From Natronobacterium texcoconense (GTDB lineage: Archaea > Halobacteriota > Halobacteria > Halobacteriales > Natrialbaceae), in NCBI RefSeq assembly GCF_900104065.1, contig NZ_FNLC01000004.1:62001-126000 (forward strand): a stretch of DNA of 64,000 bases. The letters are read 5' to 3'. The notes under the pieces were generated by a model. It made no database searches, was not told where the DNA came from, and saw only the letters and a program-made list of their open reading frames with translations. Shown in pieces: positions 1 through 8,294 of the stretch (position 1 is the stretch's first letter; each line of letters starts with the position of its first letter). The position numbers and the translations under genes were made by a program.

Positions 1-200
1 TCGAACGTGGGCTGTATGTCTGCTCGTCGTGCGAGTTGGTCGGGAACGCGGATTGTAACGGGGCGGAGAATATGCGTCAGAAGATAACTCCGAGTCCTCA
101 CGGTGAGGATAGGAGTAACGGCTGTGTGGCACAGCCATCGGTACACCTGTTCGACCGCGAGAGCGGGACGTTCAACACGAGAGAACAGGTCGTGTCGTAG
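1..200 (+). CDS. tnpB: TnpB (IS200/IS605 OrfB) RNA-guided nuclease/transposase accessory protein, C-terminal fragment
   Basis: The reading frame entering from the left edge (first full codon at 3, stop TAG at 198-200) encodes the last 65 residues of a TnpB-type protein. It shows the zinc-ribbon half CSSC and, ten residues later, the NADCNGAENM stretch with the final metal cysteine and the RuvC-III aspartate region typical of OrfB. The 5' part is outside the window, so intactness cannot be judged. The long tail after the zinc ribbon is normal for IS1341-type haloarchaeal copies. The frame is followed within 35 bases by an IS right-end hairpin, which supports the assignment. Family and fragment are well supported; activity is unknown. 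Confidence 0.88.
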   Translation, partial: ERGLYVCSSCELVGNADCNGAENMRQKITPSPHGEDRSNGCVAQPSVHLFDRESGTFNTREQVVS

Positions 201-258
201 ACCAGCAAATATCCCAACCTACGGTACGGGAAGCCTCGCCGTTTACGGCGAGGAGGAT
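120..258 (+). ncRNA. Candidate TnpB guide RNA (omega/reRNA) region
   Basis: In IS200/IS605 elements the guide RNA of TnpB is known to come from the 3' end of tnpB and the element right end. Here the tnpB 3' end runs into a right-end hairpin at 234-253, so the same arrangement is present. No promoter or processing site can be shown from sequence and the 5' boundary is arbitrary. The placement is by family knowledge only. Confidence 0.35.
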
Positions 259-260
259 GT
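234..260 (+). mobile_element. IS200/IS605 (IS1341-type) right-end hairpin
   Basis: A perfect 8-bp stem CCTCGCCG / CGGCGAGG with loop TTTA lies at 234-253, followed directly by AGGATGTCAC. Subterminal hairpins followed by a short cleavage-site motif mark the ends of this IS family. It sits 34 bases after the tnpB stop, so the element boundary is probably just after about 260. Confidence 0.7.
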
Positions 261-264
261 CACC

Positions 265-343
265 ATGCGGACCACTGTACGTCGTTTCCAGGACAACCGC
301 AGACAATTCGCGGTCGTCCCGGTCAATCGTTACAGCGGACCGT
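265..343 (+). repeat. Dispersed intergenic repeat, copy A
   Basis: This 79-base stretch aligns end to end with 22011-22088 and with 5102-5178. Shared blocks include GGACyrCTGT, CGTCGTT, CAACCGC, and near the 3' end CCGGT, AA, CGTT, CAGC and GACCGT. It lies between the IS end and the 3' end of the neighbouring minus-strand gene. It may be an old mobile element or a structured RNA; the function is not known to me. Confidence 0.6.
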
Positions 344-344
344 C

Positions 345-899
345 TCATTCGAGCCACTCGGGAAGCCAACCGACGACCCGTCGGCGAACGAGCGCGTACC
401 CCAGCGAAACGACGACGGCACCGACGACGAGGGTTGCGATCCAGCCGTCGAAGACGACCAGTGCGGGAATCGCGAGTGCAACGGCGAGTGCGGCGTCTTC
501 GGGTGCGCCGTCGTAGCGAACCCAGCGTCGCGGCCGAATCCACTGCCCGCGAGCGTGGTCGTACACCGCCCGATCGGTCGGATCGTTCCACGGGTCCATC
601 TCCGGACCGCCGCCGAGGGCGTCGCTGGCGGCGTGAAGCCAGGCTGCGACGGCAAACGCAGCGAACGCGACGGAGACACTCGAGGGGACGGCGACGGCAA
701 TCGAAACTGCAGGGACGGCGACTGCGAGTCCGAGAACCGGGAAGTGGAGGGTTCGACGATGCTCGAGAATCATATCGAGATCGGGCGCGAGTCCGCCCAC
801 TATCGCACCGATAGCCAGCGGCACGCGGAACTCGGGCAGAGCCATCGCTACGGGGGCGACTGCAGCGAGCGCGACGAAAACGTGCGTGGTCGCCATCAT
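345..899 (-). CDS. YdjM-like (DUF457) metal-dependent membrane hydrolase family protein
   Basis: A 184-residue protein with about five hydrophobic segments. The N-terminal MMATTHVFVALAAVAP, the GGLAPDLDMILEHRR motif near residues 35-49 and LHAASDALGGG near 88-98 match the DUF457/YdjM family, whose conserved H and D residues are proposed to bind metal in the membrane. Substrate is unknown for the family. The start is the first of two adjacent ATGs. It is transcribed away from the next gene at 954 with a short gap, and its 3' end faces the IS end. Confidence 0.75.
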   Translation of the reverse strand: MMATTHVFVALAAVAPVAMALPEFRVPLAIGAIVGGLAPDLDMILEHRRTLHFPVLGLAVAVPAVSIAVAVPSSVSVAFAAFAVAAWLHAASDALGGGPEMDPWNDPTDRAVYDHARGQWIRPRRWVRYDGAPEDAALAVALAIPALVVFDGWIATLVVGAVVVSLGYALVRRRVVGWLPEWLE

Positions 900-953
900 C
901 GGCCCCGATCACCGGTCATACCGGTCGTTCGAACCGGAACGGGAAAAACGGGA

Positions 954-2294
954 CTACTCGCGGACGTCCCCGGTGGCGACCGCGACGGCCTCGTCGATCC
1001 GCTCGAGGATTCCTCTTGCGAGTAGGTAGCGTGCATATCCGTTGGCCTGGCTCCAGCGCCAGTCTTCCTCGTCGTCGTCGAGCCCGGAACGTTCGATGCC
1101 GCGGTCGCCGGATTCGATCCACGACTGTGCTTCCTCGGCGAAAAACAGCGTGAGTGGATCCGGATCGTCGGCGAGGACATCCTCGAGTCGTTCGACCGCG
1201 TCGCGTTTGGCGGCGTCGATCGCGCCGCTGTCGAGTACGTCTACCTCCTCGGCCTCGATGCGCTCGCGTTCGGCGCGGCCTGCAGCCAGGAAGAGCCATC
1301 CTTTGGCGAGTTCGACGGTGCCGTAGACGGCGTACCCACCGTCGACGCGTCGGTCGGAATCCCCGACCAGCGAGTCGCCGTAGCTGGATCGAGAGTACAG
1401 CGCGCTGTGAACGTCACGACGGCCGGTTTCGGATTCTCCGACGTCGTCGCCCTCGAACTCGCCGATACGATCGGACCACTCCTCGCGGTCCTCGAGCAGG
1501 TCCTCGACGCGGTCGTGGAAGACTGCTCGAGCGTCGGCCATCGTCTCGGCGAAGTGGTCGCCGTCGGAGACGGGGTCGCGTTCCCGGAGCACATCGCGGT
1601 AGGTCTCCGCAGTGTCGACCCGAGCCCGATTCTGTTGGACCCCTCCGTACAGGCTTCCGATCCGTTCGGCGCGGCTAGTGTCGTCGTCTCGGTCGTCCAC
1701 GTCGGCATCCACCCGACGCGACAGGAGCGCCCGTGCCTGGTGGAGATCGTGTTCGACGTATCGGCCGTACGCGAGAAACGTCGCGGGATCGGCGGTCACG
1801 TACTCGAACTCCGCGTGTCGATCGCGGGCCCGTTCGAGGTACGACTCGGCGTCGGCGGTCGGATCACGGTCGAACTCGCCGACACGTGCCATCGCGTACG
1901 CGTAGCCGCTAGCGGCCTGCCACTGGTGGCCTCGAACCGTCCGAACGGCGTCGGCCGTCGGCGCCTCCCAGGGCCGGTCTTCGGCGTACTCGGCGGCGTG
2001 TTCCAGCCGCGGTCGGCTGTACCTGAGAAAGCGATCGTGCTCGTCGGTCTGATCCCATGCCTCGAGCGCGTCGGCGGCGTACTCACCGGTCTCGTCGGCG
2101 AACTCGTGGAGCAACTCGTCGGTCGCGTGAACGGGAGCGGGAACGGTCGGGATACTGCGCCGTCGGGTTCGAGCGTAGGCGAGTCGGTTCGGCAGCGTGC
2201 TGTAGGCCGTCGTACAGCCGGCCAGGGCAGCCAGACTGCCGGCGCCGGCCGCGGCGAGGAACCGGCGGCGGGAGGGTCGTGGAGGGCGGCTCAT
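954..2294 (-). CDS. Predicted Tat-exported lipoprotein, haloarchaeal hypothetical
   Basis: A 446-residue acidic protein. The N-terminus has SRRRFLAAAGAGSLAALAGC: twin arginines, a hydrophobic core and a lipobox with Cys at about residue 27, so it should be exported folded by Tat and lipid-anchored. The rest is rich in Asp, Glu, Arg and Ala and looks all-helical (TPR-like in character), with no catalytic motif I recognise. It has the same overall design as the protein at 33797-35131: Tat lipobox, helical body and similar length. Function unknown. Confidence 0.75.
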   Translation of the reverse strand: MSRPPRPSRRRFLAAAGAGSLAALAGCTTAYSTLPNRLAYARTRRRSIPTVPAPVHATDELLHEFADETGEYAADALEAWDQTDEHDRFLRYSRPRLEHAAEYAEDRPWEAPTADAVRTVRGHQWQAASGYAYAMARVGEFDRDPTADAESYLERARDRHAEFEYVTADPATFLAYGRYVEHDLHQARALLSRRVDADVDDRDDDTSRAERIGSLYGGVQQNRARVDTAETYRDVLRERDPVSDGDHFAETMADARAVFHDRVEDLLEDREEWSDRIGEFEGDDVGESETGRRDVHSALYSRSSYGDSLVGDSDRRVDGGYAVYGTVELAKGWLFLAAGRAERERIEAEEVDVLDSGAIDAAKRDAVERLEDVLADDPDPLTLFFAEEAQSWIESGDRGIERSGLDDDEEDWRWSQANGYARYLLARGILERIDEAVAVATGDVRE

Positions 2295-2360
2295 AGGAAC
2301 CGAGAACGACCACCGCCGAATAAAAGGTTGGGTTTCCGAAATGGTGGTCGGCGGAGACGG

Positions 2361-2843
2361 TTACTCGAGGTTCTCGCCCTGATAACTGCCGTCGTAGACG
2401 TCCTCGTGGTCGGCCTCGGCGAACACGATCTGGGCGATCCGGGCGTCGCGTTCGATTTCGACGTCGTGGTGGACCTGCAACAGCCCCTCGCCGCGACCCT
2501 CGTAGCCGGCGTCCCAGACGGCCGTGTTGAGCATACAGGAGTTGCGCATCAGCGACGAGCGCGGGTAGACGAACCCGATATGGCCCTCAGGGATCTCGAT
2601 CCGTTCGTTGTAGCGGGCGACGTAGGCCCCCTCGGGCAGGTAGTACGTATCGGGTGACTTCTGCTCGAGTTCCTCGAGCGGCCGGGCGACGCGGTCGCCG
2701 ATCTGTTTACCGTCGCGGCCGATGCGACCCGGCTCGAGCTGTTCGAAGACGACGTCCAGGGTGAGGTCGACGCCGTTTGGCTGGACTTGCTCGTCGGTCG
2801 TCGGCGAGATGTGCTCGGCGACGAACGCACCGGACCGGAACAT
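2361..2843 (-). CDS. dut: dUTPase of the DCD/DUT family (deoxyuridine 5'-triphosphate nucleotidohydrolase)
   Basis: Hydrolyses dUTP to dUMP and pyrophosphate, keeping uracil out of DNA and feeding dTMP synthesis. The 160-residue protein starts MFRSGAFVAEHI and carries the family signature PRSSLMRNSCMLNTAVWDAG near residues 99-118, followed by GYEGRGEGLLQVHH. This pattern matches the archaeal DCD-related dUTPases. An in-frame upstream ATG at 2903 would add 20 residues without family likeness, so the start at 2843 is preferred. dCTP deaminase activity is the main alternative because the families are related. Confidence 0.85.
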   Translation of the reverse strand: MFRSGAFVAEHISPTTDEQVQPNGVDLTLDVVFEQLEPGRIGRDGKQIGDRVARPLEELEQKSPDTYYLPEGAYVARYNERIEIPEGHIGFVYPRSSLMRNSCMLNTAVWDAGYEGRGEGLLQVHHDVEIERDARIAQIVFAEADHEDVYDGSYQGENLE

Positions 2844-3047
2844 GGTGGTGTTCTCACGGCGGCAGCGAGAAAACGTATTCGTTTCGCTCGGGACAGATTG
2901 CACGGATTCGAGTTATGAACTTCGCTTCAATACCGGCCAAATGATGGGTACCATTCGGTAATCGAGAGTCCTCGACAGACCGAAAAACTTGCCAGACCAC
3001 GTGTCTTACCACCTGGAAACGAATTAACAACCGTCATAGAAACACGC

Positions 3048-3059
3048 TGGATTTATCAG
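3048..3059 (+). promoter_or_regulatory. TATA box of aconitase gene
   Basis: The sequence GGATTTATCAGG lies 26-37 bases before the aconitase ATG at 3085, the spacing expected for a leaderless haloarchaeal transcript. No Shine-Dalgarno sequence precedes the start. Confidence 0.5.
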
Positions 3060-3084
3060 GGCGGGAAGCCGAGTTTCGTGTGCT

Positions 3085-5055
3085 ATGGGACAGACTCTCA
3101 CCGAAAAGATTCTCGACGACCACCTCGTCGAGGGCGAACTCGAGACCGGCGAGGAAATCGGGATCGAGATCGACCAGGTTCTCACCCAGGACACGACCGG
3201 TACGATGGTCTGGCTCCAGTTCGAAGCGATGGGACTGGACGAGGTCCAGACCGAGATTGCAGCACAGTACTGTGACCACCAGACCTACCAGTTCGACTTT
3301 AAGAACACCGACGACCACCGTTTCCTGCGTTCTGCGGCCGGCAAATACGGCGCTTACTTCTCTCGCCCCGGCAACGGTATCTGTCACAACGTTCACCGCG
3401 AGAACTTCGCGGCTCCCGGCAAGACGCTGCTGGGCTCTGACTCCCACACGCCGACCCCCGGCGGCCTCGGCGAACTCGCGATCGGTGCCGGCGGGATCGA
3501 CGTCACCGTCGCCATGGGTGGCGCTCCCTACTACATCGAGATGCCCGAGATCGTCAACGTCCGTCTCGAGGGTGAACTCCCCGAGTGGGCTACCGCGAAA
3601 GACGTCATCCTCGAGCTTCTCCGTCGCCTCTCCGTGAAAGGCGGCGTCGGCAAGATTCTCGAGTACACCGGACCCGGCGTCGAGACGCTGACCGCCCCCG
3701 AGCGGATGACGATCACCAACATGGGGACGGAACTCGGCGCGACGACGTCGATTTTCCCGACCGACGAGCAGACCGAGGACTACCTCGAGCGCGTCGGCCG
3801 CGAAGACGAGTTCGTCGAGCTCCAGCCCGACGACGACGCCGAGTACGACGACGAAATCGTCGTCGACCTCTCGGATCTCGAGCCGCTGATCGCCCAGCCG
3901 TCGATGCCCGACAACGTCGTCCCCGTCAGCGAAGTCGAGGGCGAATCCGTCGAGCAGGTCATTGTCGGCTCCTGTACGAACGGTGGCTACGAGGACATCC
4001 TCCCAGTCGCCAAGATGCTCGAGGGTCGTGAGACCTCGATGGAGACCGAGACCATCGTCGCCCCCGGCTCCAAGCAGGCCTCCGAGATGCTCGCCCGCGA
4101 GGGCTGGGTCGCGGAGATGATGGCCGCTGGCGTCAACTTCTCCGAGGCGACCTGTGGTGCCTGTATCGGTATCGGCCACGTGCCCGCTTCCGACTCGGTC
4201 TCGCTGCGTACCTTCAACCGCAACTTCGAGGGTCGCTCGGGTATCGAAGACGACAATGTCTACCTCTGTTCGCCGGAAGTCGCGGCCGCAGCCGCACTCA
4301 AAGGCGAGATCGTCGACCCACGGAACCTCGCCGACGAACTCGGCGACCTCGAGGCTCCCGGTGTCGAACTCCCCGACGAGTACGACGCCTCCAAGACGGA
4401 CCTCATCTCGCCGGACGAGGCCGTCGACGACGAACTCATCAAGGGCCCGAACATCGGCGACGTCCCGATCCGCGACCAGCTCAGTAGCGAGGTCGAGGGC
4501 GAGGCCCTGCTGAAGATGGAGGACAACATCACGACCGACCACATCATCCCTGCAACCCAGGACATCCTGATGTACCGGTCGAACGTCCCCAAACTCTCCG
4601 AGTTCACCCTCTCGCGTGTCGACGAGACCTTCGCCGACCGCGCACTCGATGCCGACGGCGGCTTCCTCGTCGCCGGCGAGAACTACGGTCAGGGCTCCTC
4701 GCGCGAACACGCCGCGCTCTGTCCGATGTACCTCGGCATCGAGGGCGTCCTCGCACAGAGCTTCGCACGCATCCACCGTGCGAACCTCTTCAACTTCGGT
4801 ATCGTCCCGCTGACGATCGACGAGGACACCTACGAGAACATCGACCAGGGTGACGAGGTCGAAATCGTCGACGACGTCTACGACGCCGTCACGAGCGGTC
4901 AGGAAGAGTTCACCGTCCGCGTCAACGGTGAAGACGAGTACACCGCAACCCTCGACGCCTCCGAACGCGAACGCGACATCCTCGCCGCCGGTGGCAAGCT
5001 CGCCTGGACGAAAGAACAGGCCGAGGGCAGCGGCGCTGCGCCGGCTGACGACTGA
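3085..5055 (+). CDS. acn: Aconitate hydratase
   Basis: Interconverts citrate and isocitrate via cis-aconitate in the TCA cycle, in the cytoplasm. The 656-residue protein has the three cysteines that hold the [4Fe-4S] cluster: C297 in GSCTNGG, and C357 and C360 in CGACIG. The swivel domain appears near residues 525-570, with GENYGQGSSREHAA carrying the SR substrate-binding residues. Length and order match the compact haloarchaeal aconitase. The frame is strongly acidic and GC3-rich. A T-rich stretch follows the stop. Citrate synthase is also in the window, at 54766, but is not linked. Confidence 0.95.
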   Translation: MGQTLTEKILDDHLVEGELETGEEIGIEIDQVLTQDTTGTMVWLQFEAMGLDEVQTEIAAQYCDHQTYQFDFKNTDDHRFLRSAAGKYGAYFSRPGNGICHNVHRENFAAPGKTLLGSDSHTPTPGGLGELAIGAGGIDVTVAMGGAPYYIEMPEIVNVRLEGELPEWATAKDVILELLRRLSVKGGVGKILEYTGPGVETLTAPERMTITNMGTELGATTSIFPTDEQTEDYLERVGREDEFVELQPDDDAEYDDEIVVDLSDLEPLIAQPSMPDNVVPVSEVEGESVEQVIVGSCTNGGYEDILPVAKMLEGRETSMETETIVAPGSKQASEMLAREGWVAEMMAAGVNFSEATCGACIGIGHVPASDSVSLRTFNRNFEGRSGIEDDNVYLCSPEVAAAAALKGEIVDPRNLADELGDLEAPGVELPDEYDASKTDLISPDEAVDDELIKGPNIGDVPIRDQLSSEVEGEALLKMEDNITTDHIIPATQDILMYRSNVPKLSEFTLSRVDETFADRALDADGGFLVAGENYGQGSSREHAALCPMYLGIEGVLAQSFARIHRANLFNFGIVPLTIDEDTYENIDQGDEVEIVDDVYDAVTSGQEEFTVRVNGEDEYTATLDASERERDILAAGGKLAWTKEQAEGSGAAPADD

Positions 5056-5101
5056 TCGGCTCTCGTTTCCGTCTTTTTCGAAGTCGTCTTCGTTCTCTCG
5101 G

Positions 5102-5178
5102 ATGGACTACTGTCGGTCGTTGACGACACGACTGCGGGCCGAATTGGGGTTGCGCCGGCAATCGTTGCACCAGACCGT
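5102..5178 (+). repeat. Dispersed intergenic repeat, copy B
   Basis: Aligns over 77 bases with 22011-22088 with about one single-base gap; identical blocks include TGGACT, GTCGTTGACGA, GCCGG, AATCGTT and CAGACCGT with small differences from copy to copy. It lies between the convergent 3' ends of aconitase and the M48 protease gene. The rest of 5056-5301 shows no gene I can support. Confidence 0.6.
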
Positions 5179-5301
5179 ATCAGCTGAGAAGCGAGACGCG
5201 TCTCCACATTTCGTCCGGAACCCGTACAGACCCACAGCCAGTGAGCCTACTCGACAGGACGGCGATCACCGCTGCGACCAGCCGTCTTCCCCTGTCGCTG
5301 G

Positions 5302-6396
5302 TCACAGTTCGTCACGAGCGAGGTTGCGCAATCGTTCGATGCGCTCCTCGGTCGGCGGGTGGGTGTCGGGGAAGATGTCCGTACTGACCAGTTCCTTCGA
5401 GCCGAACGCGCGGTCCTCGAGCGGTGCGAGGTACAGTGCCTCCGCACCCCCGTCGAGTTCCCGGAGGTCCTCGTCGGGCTGGTCCGGCATCGTCTCCGCG
5501 AGTTTCTCGAGCGCGCTCGCTAGCGCGGCGGGCGAACCCGTTATCGTCGCTGCGGCCCGATCAGCGGCGTACTCTCGGTGACGCGAGAGCACCCGGTACA
5601 GGAGGACGCTCGCGAACCAGAACATCGCCGAGACGGTCATAGTCAGGACTGCACAGATGGTGATAATAACGGTCGCGTAGACCAGTCCGCGCTTGTCGCT
5701 GCTGCCTCTCGTCCAAGTTCTGGTCGAACCGAGCGCCTGAAAGAGCCCGTACAGCACGTAGAAGGCGACGACCGCGAGGTAGTAGGTAATCGTCGGCAAC
5801 AGCCAGGCGACGGTCATCAGGTTCGCGTCCCGGTTGCGGAGGTGAGCGAGTTCGTGGGCGACGACGGCCTCGAGTTCCTCGTCGTCGAGCGTCTCGAGTA
5901 GGCCGGTCGTAACCACGACGCGGGCCCGGTCGCCGCCGTCGACGGCGAAGGCGTTGGGGACGTTACTGTGGACGACCGCGACGCCGGGCGTCGGCAGGTC
6001 GATCTGGGTGGATAGCCGGTTTACGGTGGCGTGAAGATTCGGATACTCGTCTCGTTCGACGCGTCGCGCACCGACCGAGCCGAGGATCGCACGCGGCCCG
6101 TACCGGTACTGGATGGCGATTCCACCCAGGACGACGACCGTCAGAAGGATTGGGTCGATGCCGAAGCCGCTGCTGGACCGCGGATCCTCCAAACTGATCA
6201 ACGCGATACCGACCGTGTTCGCGAGAAACAGGAACGTGTAGACGAACGCGAACGGCAAGAGGGCGATCAATACGAGTGCGACGACCATCCGGATCCGGAG
6301 CTGGCGCTCGGGACCGGGAATCGCCGACTCGAGGGTGTCGGAGACGGATGCAACGAGCATTCGAACGGGTGATCGCCGATCGGAGTCTGGAGCCAT
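5302..6396 (-). CDS. M48 family membrane metalloprotease, HtpX-like
   Basis: A 364-residue membrane zinc protease. Hydrophobic segments lie near residues 37-68 and 82-97, then the zinc motif HELAH at 181-185 within HELAHLRNRDANLM, two more membrane segments (about 197-260), the third-ligand region SRHREYAADRAA near 272-283, and the C-terminal DTHPPTEERIERLRNLA typical of the family. HtpX-type enzymes degrade damaged membrane proteins under stress. All catalytic residues are present, in contrast to the related protein at 17293-18390. The start has two possible in-frame ATGs twelve codons apart; the longer is given. Confidence 0.9.
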   Translation of the reverse strand: MAPDSDRRSPVRMLVASVSDTLESAIPGPERQLRIRMVVALVLIALLPFAFVYTFLFLANTVGIALISLEDPRSSSGFGIDPILLTVVVLGGIAIQYRYGPRAILGSVGARRVERDEYPNLHATVNRLSTQIDLPTPGVAVVHSNVPNAFAVDGGDRARVVVTTGLLETLDDEELEAVVAHELAHLRNRDANLMTVAWLLPTITYYLAVVAFYVLYGLFQALGSTRTWTRGSSDKRGLVYATVIITICAVLTMTVSAMFWFASVLLYRVLSRHREYAADRAAATITGSPAALASALEKLAETMPDQPDEDLRELDGGAEALYLAPLEDRAFGSKELVSTDIFPDTHPPTEERIERLRNLARDEL

Positions 6397-6497
6397 CGTC
6401 TGAAAGGTCTACGTTCGAGACGTCACCGCGAGCTGATAGTATTGTCGGTGTTACTGTTTTCGCTCTCGAACCGCGAGAAAACACCGTCAGGAGGCAG

Positions 6498-6506
6498 GTC
6501 TAATAC
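6498..6506 (+). promoter_or_regulatory. TATA-like element before Bat-type regulator
   Basis: TCTAATACC lies 22-30 bases before the ATG at 6528, consistent with a leaderless transcript. Confidence 0.35.
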
Positions 6507-6527
6507 CAGTCGTCGCCTACCGACGGT

Positions 6528-7187
6528 ATGACAGTCGTCGCCGAAATCTCGATCGAGGCCGATCAGTTCCTCCTCGGCCAGATCATCGCCGAGCACGCCG
6601 GACTCTCCGTCGAACTCGAGCGCGTCGTTCCCGCGGAACAGCGAGTAATGCCGTACATCTGGGGGTACGGAACGGACCTGGCGGCGTTCGAGAAGGCGAT
6701 GGCGGAAAGCCCGAACGTGGAGTCGATCACGGTCCTCGACCAGTACGACGATCGGGCGCTGTACAGGATCGAGTGGGAGGATCCGGCCGAACAGTTGATC
6801 GCTGGCATCGCCGAGACCGACGCGACGATACTCGAGGCACACAGCGACGAGGAGTGGCTGTTTCGCATCCGGTTCGAAGACCACACCGGTCTCGCCCAGT
6901 TCAACCAGTACTGCACGGAGCACGGGATTTCGTACCGGCTCAACCGCGTGTCTTCGCTCGATACTGCGCCTTCGAACGGTCACGAGTACGAACTGACGGA
7001 CAGTCAGTACGAGGCCCTCGCACTCGCCGTCGAGCGCGGGTACTTCAAGGTTCCTCGAGCGGTGGAGTACGACGAACTCGCCGAAGAACTCGACGTCTCC
7101 GTGCAGGCGCTCTCGGAACGGGTTCGTCGCGGGACGGACAAAGTGCTGAGTGCTGCTTTACTCCACCCCGGTGAGCGAAACGCTTAA
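6528..7187 (+). CDS. Bacterio-opsin activator-like (HTH_10) transcriptional regulator
   Basis: A 219-residue protein with the layout of haloarchaeal Bat-type regulators: an N-terminal sensor-like half of alternating beta strands (residues about 1-145) and a C-terminal helix-turn-helix. The region from LTDSQYEALALAVERGYFK near 155-173 through [22 protein letters not shown] near 181-202 is the HTH_10 signature. No PAS or GAF domain precedes it, so the signal is unknown. It stands alone between divergent and tandem neighbours; target genes cannot be read from the sequence. Confidence 0.85.
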   Translation: MTVVAEISIEADQFLLGQIIAEHAGLSVELERVVPAEQRVMPYIWGYGTDLAAFEKAMAESPNVESITVLDQYDDRALYRIEWEDPAEQLIAGIAETDATILEAHSDEEWLFRIRFEDHTGLAQFNQYCTEHGISYRLNRVSSLDTAPSNGHEYELTDSQYEALALAVERGYFKVPRAVEYDELAEELDVSVQALSERVRRGTDKVLSAALLHPGERNA

Positions 7188-7277
7188 CACCGATATTCAC
7201 GGGAACCAGTACTACGAAGATAAAGACCCTGAGTAGTCCGGAGTGCCAGCTTTCATAATCTACACCTACTGAAAACT

Positions 7278-7667
7278 ATGGTCGAACAACTCCGGCTTGA
7301 CAGGGTGGAAACCCCCGAATTCCTCGACACGATCTACTCGGTGTTGGCCGATACACAGCGACGGTACGCTCTTCAGTACCTCCTGGCTCACTCCGAACCG
7401 GTTTCGGTCCACCAGTTGGCGAACGAACTCGCCGAACTCGAGTCCGGGACGACAGTCGGGAGCGTGTCGACCGATCAGCGACAGGAGATCTACCTCCGTC
7501 TGAAGCACGTTCACCTGCCGTTGCTCGCCGATACGGGGATCGTCGAGTGGGACCGGGAGAGCGAGCGAATCACACTCTCGTCGCTTCTGGACCACCTGTC
7601 GGTGTCGATCCGAAACCCGGGCGGAATACTCGATATCTCGGTGTCGACGCGGTCGGAGCCGAAGTAG
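7278..7667 (+). CDS. Winged-helix DUF7344-type protein, probable DNA-binding regulator
   Basis: A 129-residue protein. Residues about 12-40 (FLDTIYSVLADTQRRYALQYLL) match the opening of the haloarchaeal DUF7344 winged-helix domain, and residues 70-105 (RQEIYLRLKHVHLPLLADTG then IVEWD) form its recognition helix and wing. Proteins of this kind often occur as single small regulators in haloarchaea. It follows the Bat-type regulator by 90 bases on the same strand, but co-transcription is uncertain. No ligand domain is visible. Confidence 0.75.
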   Translation: MVEQLRLDRVETPEFLDTIYSVLADTQRRYALQYLLAHSEPVSVHQLANELAELESGTTVGSVSTDQRQEIYLRLKHVHLPLLADTGIVEWDRESERITLSSLLDHLSVSIRNPGGILDISVSTRSEPK

Positions 7668-7794
7668 AATCTCACTACCGGATGGCAGTGACGGCGGCGT
7701 GGCCTCGCCAGCTTCCCATCGGTATACAACCGCCAGTTTCCTACCCAGTGGATCGAACTCGTCGGAAGCCCCGTTGGTTACGACGGGGAGGGAG

Positions 7795-8211
7795 TCACTT
7801 CGGTCCGACGCCGTACAGGTCCGGGTTTCGCCACCAGAACAGCGCCCAGGAGAACAGGAAGCCGACACCCATCGAGACGACTTCCCGGAGAAGTCGCGGG
7901 ATGTCGAAGTCGATGATGGCCACGAGAGCCAGTGCCGAGCCGACCGCAGCGCCCATGAGGACGAACGCGAGGTCGCCGACGATGCGTTCCCGTGGGTACT
8001 CCCAGTAGTGCTGGCGGTCGTCGTCGTACCAGATCCCCAGGTAGATCAGCACCGGTGCCATCGCCGTGATGACGGTGATTACCCAGTACTCCTCCGCCAG
8101 CCCAGCCGGTGCGAACACGAACGCGTTGACGAACTGGGCTCCCATCGAAGCCACGAACAGTCCGACAAGCAGCCAGCCCCACCGTGGCAACCGATCCTTG
8201 TCGATATCCAT
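7795..8211 (-). CDS. Small integral membrane protein, hypothetical
   Basis: A 138-residue protein with four hydrophobic segments: near residues 12-32, 40-60, 80-100 and 110-128. The loop between the second and third contains WYDDDRQHYWEYPRERIVGD. No family function can be assigned from the sequence. It is on the minus strand, 83 bases downstream of the regulator gene at 8295-8588, so the two could be co-transcribed. Confidence 0.7.
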   Translation of the reverse strand: MDIDKDRLPRWGWLLVGLFVASMGAQFVNAFVFAPAGLAEEYWVITVITAMAPVLIYLGIWYDDDRQHYWEYPRERIVGDLAFVLMGAAVGSALALVAIIDFDIPRLLREVVSMGVGFLFSWALFWWRNPDLYGVGPK

Positions 8212-8294
8212 GCACGGAAACGGTTACTGGGGCAAAATAATCCTACCGCTATTCGACGCGGAAAACGGAGGAAAACGACCAGAAAAGCCGCGCG

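Noticed and set aside
1407-2657. 416-codon plus-strand frame over the first lipoprotein and dUTPase
   Set aside because: It is antisense to two genes with recognisable signals and crosses their boundary; no family likeness.
3034-4776. 580-codon open frame on the minus strand inside aconitase
   Set aside because: It is exactly antisense to a clear aconitase gene; such long antisense frames are common in GC-rich haloarchaeal genes. Its composition (Val, Asp, Gly, Leu repeats) mirrors the acidic sense codons.
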